A stretch of 64,000 bases of DNA, from NCBI GenBank assembly GCA_035626395.1, contig DASPNR010000030.1:186001-250000 (forward strand), in the 5' to 3' direction. Below, one piece after another: positions 1-8,994 of the stretch (position 1 is the stretch's first letter; each line of letters opens with the position of its first letter). The position numbers were made by a program, and so were the translations under genes. The notes below the pieces were generated by a model that had not been told where the DNA came from, did no database searches, and saw nothing but the letters and a program-made list of their open reading frames with translations. This DNA is from Candidatus Limnocylindrales bacterium. GTDB lineage: Bacteria > Desulfobacterota > Binatia > UBA1149 > CAITLU01.

Positions 1-1
1 C

Positions 2-2173
2 ACGGCCATCGCCAAGCGGGTCAAGGCGGATCTTCCCGAAAAGCAGATCCTCTTCGGCGACCTCCACGTTCACACGACCTACTCGGCCGACGCGTTCATG
101 ATGAGCCTGCCGATCATGCAGGGCGAAGGCGTTCATCCGGTCGCGGACGCCTGCGACTTCGCGCGCTACTGCTCCTCGCTCGACTTCTGGAGCATCAACG
201 ATCACGCCGAGTCGATCACTCCCAAGCGCTGGCGCGAGACGATCGATTCGATCCGCCAGTGCAACGCCATCGCCGGAGATCCGGCCTCGCCGGACGTCGT
301 CGCCTATCTGGGCTGGGAGTGGACGCAGATCGGCCTTACCGCCGAAGAGCACTACGGTCACCGCAACGTGATTCTCAAGGATCTCGACGACGGCAAGATC
401 ACGCGCCGTCCGATCGCGGCCTCGGCATTCAGCGGACAGGCCATGCGCGACGCGCCGCCGTGGAACGTGCGCTATCTGCTTCCGCACCTGGATTGGGCCA
501 ACCGGCATCGCTACTACGATCTTCTGAAGTTCCAGGACGAGACGCGCGAGACGCCTGTTTGTCAGGCCGGCGTCGATACCAAGAGCCTGCCCGACGACTG
601 CATGGAGTTCGCCGCCACGCCGGCCGAGCTGCTCGAGAAGCTGGCGCAGTCCGGCGTGGAAAGCATGGTCATCCCGCACGGCACGACCTGGGGCATCTAC
701 ACGCCGCCCGGCTATACCTTCGACAAGTCGCTGGCAGGCAGGCAGCACGACGAAGAGCAGCAGCGCTTGATCGAAGTGTTCTCGGGGCACGGCAATTCCG
801 AGGAGCACCGGCCGTGGCGCGAGGCAACGCGCGATGAGCAGGGACGCCTGGCATGCCCGGAGCCGACGGCGGAATACGAGCCCTGCTGCTGGCGCGCCGG
901 CGAGATCATCCGCTCGCGCTGCGCCGATCCGCAGTCGGCGGAGTGCCAGCGGCGTGTCGAGCAGGCGCGCGCCGATTATCTGGCGGCGGGAGCATCGGGA
1001 CGCCTGAGCGTGCCGGGCGCCGACGTGCCGGAGTGGGGCGCGTGCGGCGTGTGCCGCGACTGCTACCTGCCGTCGTTCGAGTATCGGGCGGGCGGCGCGG
1101 TGCAGTACATCATGGCGCTGAGCAATTTCGAGGATCCGGCCAAGCCGCGGCGGTTCCACTTCGGCTTCATCGCCTCCAGCGACAACCACTCGGCCAGGCC
1201 CGGCACCGGCTACAAGGAGTTCGATCGCCAGGAGCATACCGAGTCGTTCGGTCCGCGCAGCTCGTTCTGGCGCGATCAGTCGCGCCCCCTCGGCGATCCC
1301 GAGGAGACCTCGCTGCAGATCGATCCCAATGGCGGCGGCCGTTTCCAGCGCTTCCAGCTCCTGGACTTCGAGCGCGGCTCCTCGTTCTTCTACACCGGCG
1401 GCCTGGTGGCCGTGCATTCGCCGGGACGCGACCGCGACTCGATCTGGAACGCGCTCGAAAGCCGCGAGGTCTACGGAACCAGCGGCGAGCGCATCCTGCT
1501 GTGGTTCGACATGATCAACTCGCCCACGGGCAAGGTGGCGATGGGCTCGCAGGTGCAGTTCTCGGCGCGGCCGCGCTTCCGCGTGCGTGCGGTGGGCAGC
1601 CTCAAGCAGAAGCCGGGCTGCCCGGATCACGCAGCGAGCGGGCTTTCGGCCGAGCGCCTGCAGAAGCTGTGCGGCGGCGAGTGCTACAACCCCACCGACG
1701 AGCGCTACCGCATCAAGCGGCTCGAGATCGTGCGCATCCAGCCGCAGACGCGGCCTGACGAGCCGGTCGAGGAGCTGATCCAGGATCCGTGGAAGACCAT
1801 TCCGTGCTCCGGTGAACGCATCGGGTGCGTGGCAGAGTTCGAGGACTTCGACTTCCCGGCCGAGCGTCGCGACACGCTCTACTACGTGCGTGCGCTGCAG
1901 GAGGCGACGCCGACCGTCAACGCCGGCAATCTGCGCTGCCGGACCGACGAGACCGGCAAGTGCGTCAGCATCGACCCCTGCTACGGCGACTGGCGGACCG
2001 ACTACGAGGACGACTGCCTCGCCGACGCCGAGGAGCGGGCCTGGTCGTCGCCGATCTTCCTGCACTACCAGGTCGATGCGGCCACGCCCGCCGCTGCGCA
2101 GCCCGTGCCGGCGCCGGCTCGCCCGACGGCTCCACCGCCGGCGGAGGCGCCGCCGCCGGACGCTCCTCGCTGA
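2..2173 (+). CDS. DUF3604 family protein, 5' truncated by window edge
   Basis: The reading frame is open from base 2, so the gene begins left of the window and the first visible ATG (98) is internal. The first visible residues contain LFGDLHVHTTYSADAFM, the N-terminal signature of DUF3604, a family related to PHP/amidohydrolase metal enzymes; the HxH pair is the likely metal site. Further candidate metal-site segments follow (SINDHAE, VFSGHGNSEEH, SSDNHSARPG). Several CxxC-like pairs lie in the middle (CGVCRDCY). The C-terminus is a Pro/Ala-rich tail. The signal peptide, if any, is outside the window. The substrate is unknown; DUF3604 proteins are often secreted or periplasmic. Family assignment is firm, function is not. 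Confidence 0.85.
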   Translation, partial: TAIAKRVKADLPEKQILFGDLHVHTTYSADAFMMSLPIMQGEGVHPVADACDFARYCSSLDFWSINDHAESITPKRWRETIDSIRQCNAIAGDPASPDVVAYLGWEWTQIGLTAEEHYGHRNVILKDLDDGKITRRPIAASAFSGQAMRDAPPWNVRYLLPHLDWANRHRYYDLLKFQDETRETPVCQAGVDTKSLPDDCMEFAATPAELLEKLAQSGVESMVIPHGTTWGIYTPPGYTFDKSLAGRQHDEEQQRLIEVFSGHGNSEEHRPWREATRDEQGRLACPEPTAEYEPCCWRAGEIIRSRCADPQSAECQRRVEQARADYLAAGASGRLSVPGADVPEWGACGVCRDCYLPSFEYRAGGAVQYIMALSNFEDPAKPRRFHFGFIASSDNHSARPGTGYKEFDRQEHTESFGPRSSFWRDQSRPLGDPEETSLQIDPNGGGRFQRFQLLDFERGSSFFYTGGLVAVHSPGRDRDSIWNALESREVYGTSGERILLWFDMINSPTGKVAMGSQVQFSARPRFRVRAVGSLKQKPGCPDHAASGLSAERLQKLCGGECYNPTDERYRIKRLEIVRIQPQTRPDEPVEELIQDPWKTIPCSGERIGCVAEFEDFDFPAERRDTLYYVRALQEATPTVNAGNLRCRTDETGKCVSIDPCYGDWRTDYEDDCLADAEERAWSSPIFLHYQVDAATPAAAQPVPAPARPTAPPPAEAPPPDAPR

Positions 2174-2260
2174 CGATCGCATCGCGCCGGCTTCCGTTGC
2201 TGCTGCATTCGGAGCTATATGCACGGCTGATTCTGCGCATGTCGTGAGGGGGACGGCGCG

Positions 2261-4282
2261 ATGGATGATTCGAGCCTTGAACAGATGGCGGCCGCTGCCG
2301 CCGCCGTACGCGACGCGGGTGCCGGCGACGCAGGCCCTGCGGCGACGGGGAACGGGGGATCTGCGGCAGCAGAGCCGCGGGCGCATGCTGGCCGCGGAAC
2401 CGTTCCATCACTGAACGACCTGCCTGCCGACGAGCGGGCGGCGATCCTGGCAACGGCGCTCGACGCGGTTCCCGAGATCGTCTGGTACAAGGACACGCAC
2501 AACAACATCCTGTGGGCCAATCGCGCGGCCCTCGCGCGAGCCGGCCGCAGCGCCGAGGATCTGCTCGGCCGCAGCTGCTTCGACCTTTCGCCGCGGGAGG
2601 GAACCGAGTACTTCGAGCAGGACCTGCGCGTCATCGAGACGCGCCAGCCGATGCTCGGCATCCTTCATCGCCTGCGCCGCGCCAACGGCGAGCGCGAATG
2701 GGTCTCGACCGACAAGCACCCGGTGCTGGGCGCCGACGGACAGGTGCGCGGCATCATCGCGGTGTCGCGGTACATGCCCCATCCTCCCGCCGCTGCCGAG
2801 CCCGCCGCTTCCCACGCCGCCGGCAATCTGCGGCTTCCCGGCGAGATGATGCGCACGGACGTCAGCGGTGCGGTCACCTTCGTCAGCGACGGCTGCTGCC
2901 GGCTGCTCGGCCTGCGCGCGGACGCCGCACTGGGTCAGGGATGGCTCTCGGTCGTCGAGGAGGAAGACCGCGCGGCCCTCGAGCGCACCTGGCGCGCGGC
3001 GGTGCAGGAGCGGCGCGAGATCTTCGACGTGCGCCTGCGCGTGCGGCGACCGGGCGAGACCGAGCCGGTCGCGCTCAACGTGCGCGCGATTCGCGAAGTG
3101 GACGACGACGGCGAGGTGCTCGGCTTCGTCGCCAACCTTTCGGAGCCCGCACGCACCGAGGACGTTTCGGCCGAGCAGAACCAGCGCCGGCTGCTCGACG
3201 CCATGGCGGCGACGGCACCGGTGGGCATGTTCGTTTCGGACGCGCAGGGCCGTTGCACGTACGTCAACGACCGATGGTGCCGGATCTGGGGCGTCGAGCG
3301 GTCCGAAGCACTGTCGCGCGGGTGGATCAAGGCGCTGCACCCCGAAGATCGCGACCGCGTGCTGCTCGACTTCCTGACGATGACGCAGGCCAAGCGGCCG
3401 TACTCGGGAGAATTCCGCGTGCGACACGGTGACGGCCGCGAGCGCTGGGTGCTAGGGCGCTCGGTGCCGCTGCTCGACGGCAACGGCGAGGTCATCGCGC
3501 AGGTCGGCACCGCCACCGACATCACCTCGCGCAAGCTGGCCGAGGAGGAGGTTCGACGGCTCAACCGCGATCTGGAGGCGCGGGTGGCCGAGCGCACTGC
3601 CGAGCTGCAGTCCGCGCTCAAGGAGCTCGAGGCGTTCTGCTACGCGGTCTCGCACGATCTGCGCGCTCCGCTGCGCGCGCTCGACGGTTTCAGCTCGGCG
3701 CTGCTCGAGGAGTTCGGCGACCAGCTCGAAGGGCACGGCAAGGACTGGCTGCTACGCTTGCGCGCCGGCAGCCAGCGCATGGGGCGCCTGATCGACGACC
3801 TGCTGGCACTGTCGCGGCTCAGCCGCGGCAGCATGCGGCGCGAGCGTGTCGATCTGACGCGGATCGCGCAGGACGTGATCGAGGAGCTGCGCCACACCGC
3901 CGACGCGCGCTCGGTGGCGGTGGAGATAGAGTCGGGCGCTTCCTGCATGGGCGACCCGACGCTGCTGCGTGTGGTGCTGCAGAACCTGCTCGGCAACGCG
4001 TGGAAGTTCACTGCGCGCACCGAGCACCCGCGCATCGAGTTCGGCACCGCCAACGACGAGGACGGAGCTCCGGTCTTCTACGTCACCGACAACGGCGTCG
4101 GCTTCGACATGATGTTCGCCGACAAGCTCTTCGGCCTGTTCCAGCGCCTGCACCATCCGAGCGAGTTCGACGGCACCGGCATCGGCCTCGCCAACGTCCG
4201 GCGCATCATCGAGCGGCATGGCGGGCGCGTGTGGGCGCAGGGTCAGCCCGGCGCCGGCGCCACCTTCTATTTCACCGTTTGA
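2261..4282 (+). CDS. Three-PAS hybrid-free sensor histidine kinase
   Basis: A 673-residue predicted cytoplasmic kinase with no transmembrane segment. Three PAS domains are visible at about residues 60-172 (VPEIVWYKD), 193-300 and 310-425 (PVGMFVSDAQGRCTYVNDRW). A short coiled coil then leads to HisKA with H-box YAVSHDLRAPLRAL (His465), and the HATPase domain shows N-box NLLGNAWKFT, G1 DNGVGFD and G2 GTGIGLANV. The architecture is that of phytochrome-like or PAS/PAC kinases of the Cph1 type. A GGGGGAC ribosome-binding site precedes the ATG. There is no adjacent response regulator, so it is an orphan here and its partner and signal are unknown. The start is uncertain within the Ala-rich first 45 residues. 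Confidence 0.88.
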   Translation: MDDSSLEQMAAAAAAVRDAGAGDAGPAATGNGGSAAAEPRAHAGRGTVPSLNDLPADERAAILATALDAVPEIVWYKDTHNNILWANRAALARAGRSAEDLLGRSCFDLSPREGTEYFEQDLRVIETRQPMLGILHRLRRANGEREWVSTDKHPVLGADGQVRGIIAVSRYMPHPPAAAEPAASHAAGNLRLPGEMMRTDVSGAVTFVSDGCCRLLGLRADAALGQGWLSVVEEEDRAALERTWRAAVQERREIFDVRLRVRRPGETEPVALNVRAIREVDDDGEVLGFVANLSEPARTEDVSAEQNQRRLLDAMAATAPVGMFVSDAQGRCTYVNDRWCRIWGVERSEALSRGWIKALHPEDRDRVLLDFLTMTQAKRPYSGEFRVRHGDGRERWVLGRSVPLLDGNGEVIAQVGTATDITSRKLAEEEVRRLNRDLEARVAERTAELQSALKELEAFCYAVSHDLRAPLRALDGFSSALLEEFGDQLEGHGKDWLLRLRAGSQRMGRLIDDLLALSRLSRGSMRRERVDLTRIAQDVIEELRHTADARSVAVEIESGASCMGDPTLLRVVLQNLLGNAWKFTARTEHPRIEFGTANDEDGAPVFYVTDNGVGFDMMFADKLFGLFQRLHHPSEFDGTGIGLANVRRIIERHGGRVWAQGQPGAGATFYFTV

Positions 4283-4362
4283 GACGCTACGACGCAGGCG
4301 AGGCCTGCGCATCTCGCAACGACGTCGCGCCGCGCTAAGGTGAAGCGACAGCGAGGTGCAGC

Positions 4363-4815
4363 ATGGACTGGCAGCAGAACATCGTCAGCGACATCGGGCA
4401 GGTCCGCGATCTTCTCGCGGATACCAGCACCATTGCCGTGCTCGGCATCAAGACCGAGGCGCAGAGCGACCAGCCGGCGTACTACGTGCCGGAGTATCTG
4501 GCCTCCGCGGGCTTTCGCGTCATTCCCGTGCCCGTCTACTATCCCGAAGCAACGCGCATCCTGGGACAGCAGGTGTACCGGCGGCTGTCGGACATCCCCG
4601 AGGACGTCGACCTGATCGACGTCTTCCGTCGCAGCAGCGACGTTCCCGGGCATCTCGAGGACATGCTGGCGAAGAAGCCGAAGGCGGTCTGGATGCAGTC
4701 CGGCATCAGCCACGACGGCGTGGCCAGGGCCCTTGCCCAGGCCGGAATCAAGGTGGTGCAGAATCGCTGTCTGATGGTCGATCACCGCCGCCTCGGCGCC
4801 GGGCCGCGTCGCTGA
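4363..4815 (+). CDS. CoA-binding (YccU-like) protein
   Basis: A 150-residue Rossmann-fold CoA-binding-domain protein. The nucleotide-binding strand is TIAVLGIKTEAQSDQPAYYV, followed by FRVIPVPVYYPEA, VDLIDVFRRSSDVP and KAVWMQSGISHDGVARAL, the conserved order of the CoA_binding_2/YccU family, usually about 135-150 residues. It has a GAGGTG ribosome-binding site. The last 68 bases overlap the 3' end of the convergent methyltransferase gene, so the C-terminal residues after NRCLMVDHRRL are poorly constrained. The cellular role of the family is not established. Confidence 0.85.
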   Translation: MDWQQNIVSDIGQVRDLLADTSTIAVLGIKTEAQSDQPAYYVPEYLASAGFRVIPVPVYYPEATRILGQQVYRRLSDIPEDVDLIDVFRRSSDVPGHLEDMLAKKPKAVWMQSGISHDGVARALAQAGIKVVQNRCLMVDHRRLGAGPRR

Positions 4816-5422
4816 CCGATACGAGGACGCAGGAGCGGCGGGCGCTGCCATGCAGCACCGTCTTCTCCTGCATGCGCAAGCCCGCCTCTTCCACCACGCG
4901 CCGGAAATCCGCCTCGTAGGTGACCCTGCCGAAGTCGATGCTCGTCACGCTGCGCAGCAGCGGCTTGATGCGCTCGAGCAGCGGCGACGGCCGGTGCTCG
5001 AACGTCTGGGTGAAGAAGATCGGCGAGCCCGGATGCAGCAGCGAGCGCACGTGCCGCAACGCCGCCAGCGGCTGCGGCAGCAGCATGAAGCTTCCGCTGA
5101 AGTAGGCGGCTTCATAGGGGCCGCCGTCGTGATCGTAGATGGATTCGAGCCTGGCGGTGACCGCGTCGGCCAGGCCTGCGCGATCGATCGAGACGCGGCA
5201 GCGCGCGATGTAGGCCGCGTCGATGTCGATGCCGGTCACGCGCAGCGCCTTCTCGCGCAGCAGCGCCGCGTTGGCCAGCAGCGCGCTGCCGGTGCCGATG
5301 CCGACGTCGAGCAGGTGGCAGCGCGGCGCCAGGCGTTGCAGGACCTGCGCGTACCACGTCGCCGTCATGCCGACGATGGCGGCGTCGTAGACGGCGGCGC
5401 GAAGGCGGCTCGACAAGGTCAC
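4748..5422 (-). CDS. Class I SAM-dependent methyltransferase
   Basis: A 224-residue protein with SAM motif I HLLDVGIGTGSALL (about residues 36-49), an acidic residue after strand 2 (VTGIDIDAAYI), and a post-motif with methyltransferase-type strand order (YEAAYFSGSFMLLPQPLAAL). The C-terminal 25 residues are low complexity and overlap the convergent CoA-binding gene. It lies 21 bp downstream of the FAD oxidoreductase in the same direction and is probably the last gene of a PNPOx-like/FAD oxidoreductase/methyltransferase operon. It may act on a quinone- or phenol-like product of the oxidoreductase; that is inference from context only. Confidence 0.8.
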   Translation of the reverse strand: MTLSSRLRAAVYDAAIVGMTATWYAQVLQRLAPRCHLLDVGIGTGSALLANAALLREKALRVTGIDIDAAYIARCRVSIDRAGLADAVTARLESIYDHDGGPYEAAYFSGSFMLLPQPLAALRHVRSLLHPGSPIFFTQTFEHRPSPLLERIKPLLRSVTSIDFGRVTYEADFRRVVEEAGLRMQEKTVLHGSARRSCVLVSVSDAARRRGGGDRPSDSDSAPP

Positions 5423-5443
5423 GCCGCGCCTCGCAGCGCGGCG

Positions 5444-6859
5444 TCAGGAGCGCAGCAACGGTGGAGCGGTGTCAGGCGGGCACGCATCGGCATCCGGCGC
5501 CGACGATACAGCGCGCGACGGCCACTTCCATCCGCGCGCGCCGGCCAGGTCCGACGCCTGCGACGTCCAAAGCAGCGTGCGCCGGTAAGCGGCCTCGGCG
5601 CGGTTGCGCAGCGTCGATGCCGCCCGGCCGGGAACCAGCGCCAGCGCCGACGCGTCGCCGCCGCGCAGGTCCGCCAGCGCCCATGCCAGCACGCGCCGCG
5701 CAGGAAACAGTGCATGCGGCGCCAGCTGCCCGTCGATGACGCTACCGAAACGATCGCCGAGCGATCCGAGCTCGCCCACGCGCCGCGCCACCAGCCGCTC
5801 GAGCGCGCTCACCGAATCGGCCCGTCCCAGCTCCTGACCCCAGCGATACATGCCGATGCGCTCGACGTCTCGGCGGCGCCAGTAGCGCGCCAGGGCAGCA
5901 TCGGTGTCCGCGACCACCGCGGCTGCCAGCGCGCGGCCGTCGCGCAAGGCATCGGTGATGCCGAAGCCGACGAAGAACTCCTTATGATGTCCGGCGTCGC
6001 CGGCCAGCGCCCATCCCGGACCGGCGGCGGCGCGGAAGAAGTAGCGCGTGCGCGCCAGGCAGCGGACGCGCGAGAGCGGCCGCGAATCGCGCAGCACCTC
6101 GCTCAGTCGCGTGCAGGAAAGAACGTCGCTGCGATACGCCGTCTCGCGCGCACCGCGCCATCGGTCCGCATGTTCGGCAGGCGGGGAAGTGGCGATCAGC
6201 ACCTGGTCTTCGGCGGTAGGGAACAGGATGTGCGACGCGTCGCCGTGCGATCCGTTGTAGAGCAGAGACGGATCCCACTGCGACGGCCGCGGCCAGTACG
6301 CCCAGCATGCGGCGCGCGGGCCCTCGTAGCCCAGATACTCGCGGGCACCCGCCAGCCTGGCGACCATGGAGGCGCGGCCGTCGGCGCCGATCACGAGGCG
6401 CGAGCGGACCGAATCGATGCGGCCGTCGCGGCGGCGCACCTGCACGCCGCACACACGGCCATCGTCGCGGCGGAGCAGCCCGACCACGCGCGACTGCGGC
6501 TGCAGATCGGCGCCGGCTGCGATCGCAGCCTCCTGCAGGAGGCCGTCGAGCCTGTCGCGCCGCAGGCAGTGCGCCGCACGGCCGCTGCCGTAACGCATCA
6601 CCATGCTCTCGTCGTCGAGATCGAAGAGCGCGGCCGTGATGGCGGGCGACAGCCGGCGAACCGCATTTCCGACTCCGAGCCGATCGAGCTCGTCCATGCC
6701 CGGCGGCTGCACGAGGTGCGTCGACATCGGCTGATCCGACGGCAGCGCGCTCGCATCGAGCAGCGCCACGGAGGCGCCGGCGCGGCAAAGATGCGTGGCA
6801 ACGGACGCGCCCGCGCAGCGTGCGCCGACCACGATCACGTCGAAGGAGGACGCGCTCAT
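5444..6859 (-). CDS. FAD-dependent oxidoreductase (geranylgeranyl reductase/monooxygenase type)
   Basis: A 471-residue flavoprotein. The start at 6859 is chosen because the FAD-binding Rossmann motif DVIVVGARCAGASVA begins at residue 6 and the ATG overlaps the stop of the upstream PNPOx-like gene as ATGA; a longer reading frame reaches 6970 but adds unrelated residues. An arginine-rich segment (RDRLDGLLQEAAIAAG) and the second FAD motif GDAGHHKEFFVGFGITDAL are present, as in group A flavin monooxygenases and geranylgeranyl reductases. Substrate unknown. Translational coupling to an FMN-binding partner suggests, without proof, that the neighbour could supply reduced flavin or act in the same pathway. 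Confidence 0.82.
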   Translation of the reverse strand: MSASSFDVIVVGARCAGASVATHLCRAGASVALLDASALPSDQPMSTHLVQPPGMDELDRLGVGNAVRRLSPAITAALFDLDDESMVMRYGSGRAAHCLRRDRLDGLLQEAAIAAGADLQPQSRVVGLLRRDDGRVCGVQVRRRDGRIDSVRSRLVIGADGRASMVARLAGAREYLGYEGPRAACWAYWPRPSQWDPSLLYNGSHGDASHILFPTAEDQVLIATSPPAEHADRWRGARETAYRSDVLSCTRLSEVLRDSRPLSRVRCLARTRYFFRAAAGPGWALAGDAGHHKEFFVGFGITDALRDGRALAAAVVADTDAALARYWRRRDVERIGMYRWGQELGRADSVSALERLVARRVGELGSLGDRFGSVIDGQLAPHALFPARRVLAWALADLRGGDASALALVPGRAASTLRNRAEAAYRRTLLWTSQASDLAGARGWKWPSRAVSSAPDADACPPDTAPPLLRS

Positions 6860-7356
6860 CGCCAGCTCGCGTTGCGGCTGGCGCGCAGGGGGTCGCGAAG
6901 CAGCGTCAGCATCGGAACGCCGATTCCGTAGGTGGAGATCGTCGGGCCGGGAGTGATGCGCACGATGCACGACCCGGGCGCCTCCAGCGCGCCGTGGGCC
7001 GCGATCTTGCGCAGGCGGCCGCTGCGTACGAGCGACGCAATCTGCGCCGCGTCGACGTCGAGCAGCTCGGCCGTTGCCTGGAACTGCACGCAGAATGGCG
7101 GCGCCATCGGCACGCGGCGCACGGGCACGCAGACCGCCACGTACGGATTGGCGCGGATGTTCCGGGCCTTGCGGCTGTCGGCGAAGGTGTGGACGTAGAG
7201 CCGCCCCTCGACGAAGGAATAGACGACGCCGACCACGTGCGGACGGTTCTGCGCCGAGGATGTGGCAAGCGTGCAGAACGAGTGACGGGTCAGGGCGGCG
7301 CGCGCGGCATTGCGGATCGGGTCGAGCGAGGGCTGGATGCTGGCTTGCTGGTCCAT
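6856..7356 (-). CDS. Pyridoxamine 5'-phosphate oxidase-like FMN-binding protein
   Basis: A 166-residue split-barrel flavin-binding protein: ALTRHSFCTLATSSAQNRPHVVGVVY is the first beta hairpin typical of PNPOx-like proteins, followed by GRLYVHTFADSRKARNIRANPYVAV. It is not true PdxH, which is longer and has a conserved C-terminal RL-x-R segment that is missing here. It heads the minus-strand operon, and its stop codon overlaps the ATG of the FAD oxidoreductase by four bases. The family includes F420- or FMN-dependent reductases; the cofactor cannot be fixed from sequence alone. Confidence 0.8.
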   Translation of the reverse strand: MDQQASIQPSLDPIRNAARAALTRHSFCTLATSSAQNRPHVVGVVYSFVEGRLYVHTFADSRKARNIRANPYVAVCVPVRRVPMAPPFCVQFQATAELLDVDAAQIASLVRSGRLRKIAAHGALEAPGSCIVRITPGPTISTYGIGVPMLTLLRDPLRASRNASWR

Positions 7357-7475
7357 GGCTGGTGCCTCCAGCTTCAGGAGCGTGAGGTTCCAGCGGACGT
7401 CGTGCGGCGCCGCCGTACGAATGTCTCGGTACCCGCTTCAGGCGGCGCAGGCGCCGCAGCTGACGGCGGCCGCGA

Positions 7476-8894
7476 TCAGAAAGTCCAGTCGATGGGGCGC
7501 TCGGGCCGGTAGGCGCACAGATGGCCGGTGTGGATGCTCATGGACAGGTGGCGGGCCAGATCCGGCTGGCTCGCGCGGATGCGCGCGATGGCGTCCTTGA
7601 TGCGTTTGGTCACGGTGAGGCGGGCACGCTCGGAGGCCGATCCGGCACGGCGCTCGCGTCCGCCGAGGCCGACAGCGGCCGCGAGCTGTTCGCCGAGCGC
7701 CTCGATCTCGGCCCTTGCAGCGGCGGCGCCGGCCGCATCGCCTGCCGTCTCCGCCGCATCCAGCGACGCGCGCAACTCGGCAAGCCGGCCCTTGTAGGAC
7801 TGCCTTGCCCTGGCGTCCAGGATCGGCCCGGAGTCGCCTCCGTAGCGGGCAACTTCCGGCTCGTGCTCGACGACCAGGTCGATCGCCGCGATGTCGCGTC
7901 CCCTCTCACGCATCAGCCTTGCGATGTGGCGCATGCCCTTGGTGTCGCGTACGCGCGTGATCGCGCCGTCGAAGCCGAGCGTCCAGTACTCGCCTTCGCG
8001 GCGAAAGACGTACGCCAAGGGAGCTGAAGCCGGCACGGCGGTCGCGGATGGTGCAGACGACGGGAGATCCTCTTCCGCGGTGTCACCGAGGAACGCGTCG
8101 ACGGCGCGCGCGGCCGCTTCGATGTCGCCGACGCCCGGACGCATGACGTCGCCCTCGAGCACCACGAGGCGCGCCTGCGGGATGAGGGAGGAGATGCGCG
8201 CGACGGCGGCTGCCGCGATGGTCGTCAGCTGCCGGCGATGCAGGACGAGCGTGGGGACCGAAAGATGCGGGAGGTCGGCGCTGGCGTCGAGGTCGCGCGT
8301 GCCGCCGATGAGCATGCGCATCCCCTCGGGCGTCACGCACGCCCGCAGATACGCCGCATAGCGATGCGCGGAATCGCCTCTGCCCCAGCCGACCATGACG
8401 TGCGCGGCCGCTTCGGTGAACAGCTCCCAATCGCGCTCGGCCACGTCGAACAGCGTTTCGACCTGCGGCGGAATGCTGTCGCCCATTCGTGCGACGGGAC
8501 ACCACAGGATCAGATGCGAGACACGCTCGGGATGAAGCCGCGCGTAGCGCACGGCCACCGGCACCGAGTTGACGCACGCGAACAGCGCAGCCGCCTCGCC
8601 GGGCGCGGCCGCGTCCAGCACGGCCTCGAGATCGGCCGCAAGCGCGTCCATCGAGCATGGCACGCCGTCACGATCCGAAAGGCCCAGGCCGCGCGGATCG
8701 TAGCGCAGCACGCGCCGCCGCCGGCCCAGGCGCTCGAGGAAGCGTCGGTCCTCGTCCAGCTGCCACTCCAGCTCGACGTGGCGGAATGGCAGCGGCGGCG
8801 TGCAGACGACGCAGCGGCCGGTGGCGGCGCCGCTGATGGAATACGCGATGCGCACGCCGTCGCGGGTGGTGGTGAACTGCACCGCCGGAGTCAC
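7476..8894 (-). CDS. Degenerate alpha/beta-hydrolase fused to a regulator-type C-terminal domain
   Basis: A 472-residue two-domain protein. Residues 1-270 follow the alpha/beta-hydrolase fold (RVLRYDPRGLGLSDRDGV, RYARLHPERVSHLILWCPVA, VPTLVLHR). The nucleophile elbow, usually G-x-S-x-G, reads ACVNS, with valine at the serine position, and no histidine is found in the usual C-terminal spot (LEGDVMRPGVGD). Residues about 295-472 (REGEYWTLGFDGAITRVRDTKGMRHIARLM, then a helical coiled-coil stretch, then SMSIHTGHLCAYRPE) match a C-terminal module I know from actinobacterial AAA/LuxR-type regulators. This looks like a sensor or binding protein rather than an enzyme. It sits between the desaturase and the PNPOx-like gene. 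Confidence 0.75.
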   Translation of the reverse strand: MTPAVQFTTTRDGVRIAYSISGAATGRCVVCTPPLPFRHVELEWQLDEDRRFLERLGRRRRVLRYDPRGLGLSDRDGVPCSMDALAADLEAVLDAAAPGEAAALFACVNSVPVAVRYARLHPERVSHLILWCPVARMGDSIPPQVETLFDVAERDWELFTEAAAHVMVGWGRGDSAHRYAAYLRACVTPEGMRMLIGGTRDLDASADLPHLSVPTLVLHRRQLTTIAAAAVARISSLIPQARLVVLEGDVMRPGVGDIEAAARAVDAFLGDTAEEDLPSSAPSATAVPASAPLAYVFRREGEYWTLGFDGAITRVRDTKGMRHIARLMRERGRDIAAIDLVVEHEPEVARYGGDSGPILDARARQSYKGRLAELRASLDAAETAGDAAGAAAARAEIEALGEQLAAAVGLGGRERRAGSASERARLTVTKRIKDAIARIRASQPDLARHLSMSIHTGHLCAYRPERPIDWTF

Positions 8895-8915
8895 GGCGGG
8901 CTCTATAGCAGAAGA

Positions 8916-8948
8916 AAGGGGTCAGGCACGTGCCGTGCCGGACCCCTT
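8916..8948 (-). terminator. Long palindromic hairpin between desaturase and hydrolase genes
   Basis: An inverted repeat of AAGGGGTC plus GGCACG with one mismatch and a TGC loop. Read on the minus strand the stem is followed by TTTCTTC, so it can terminate the desaturase transcript before the hydrolase gene starts. The GGGGTC...GACCCC ends and the embedded GGCACG pair also resemble REP-like palindromes associated with RAYT transposases. Only one copy was found in the window. Confidence 0.6.
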
Positions 8949-8994
8949 CGCAAGCGCGCGCCCATATCGGCCGACGGGCGCAATTTGGCTTAGA

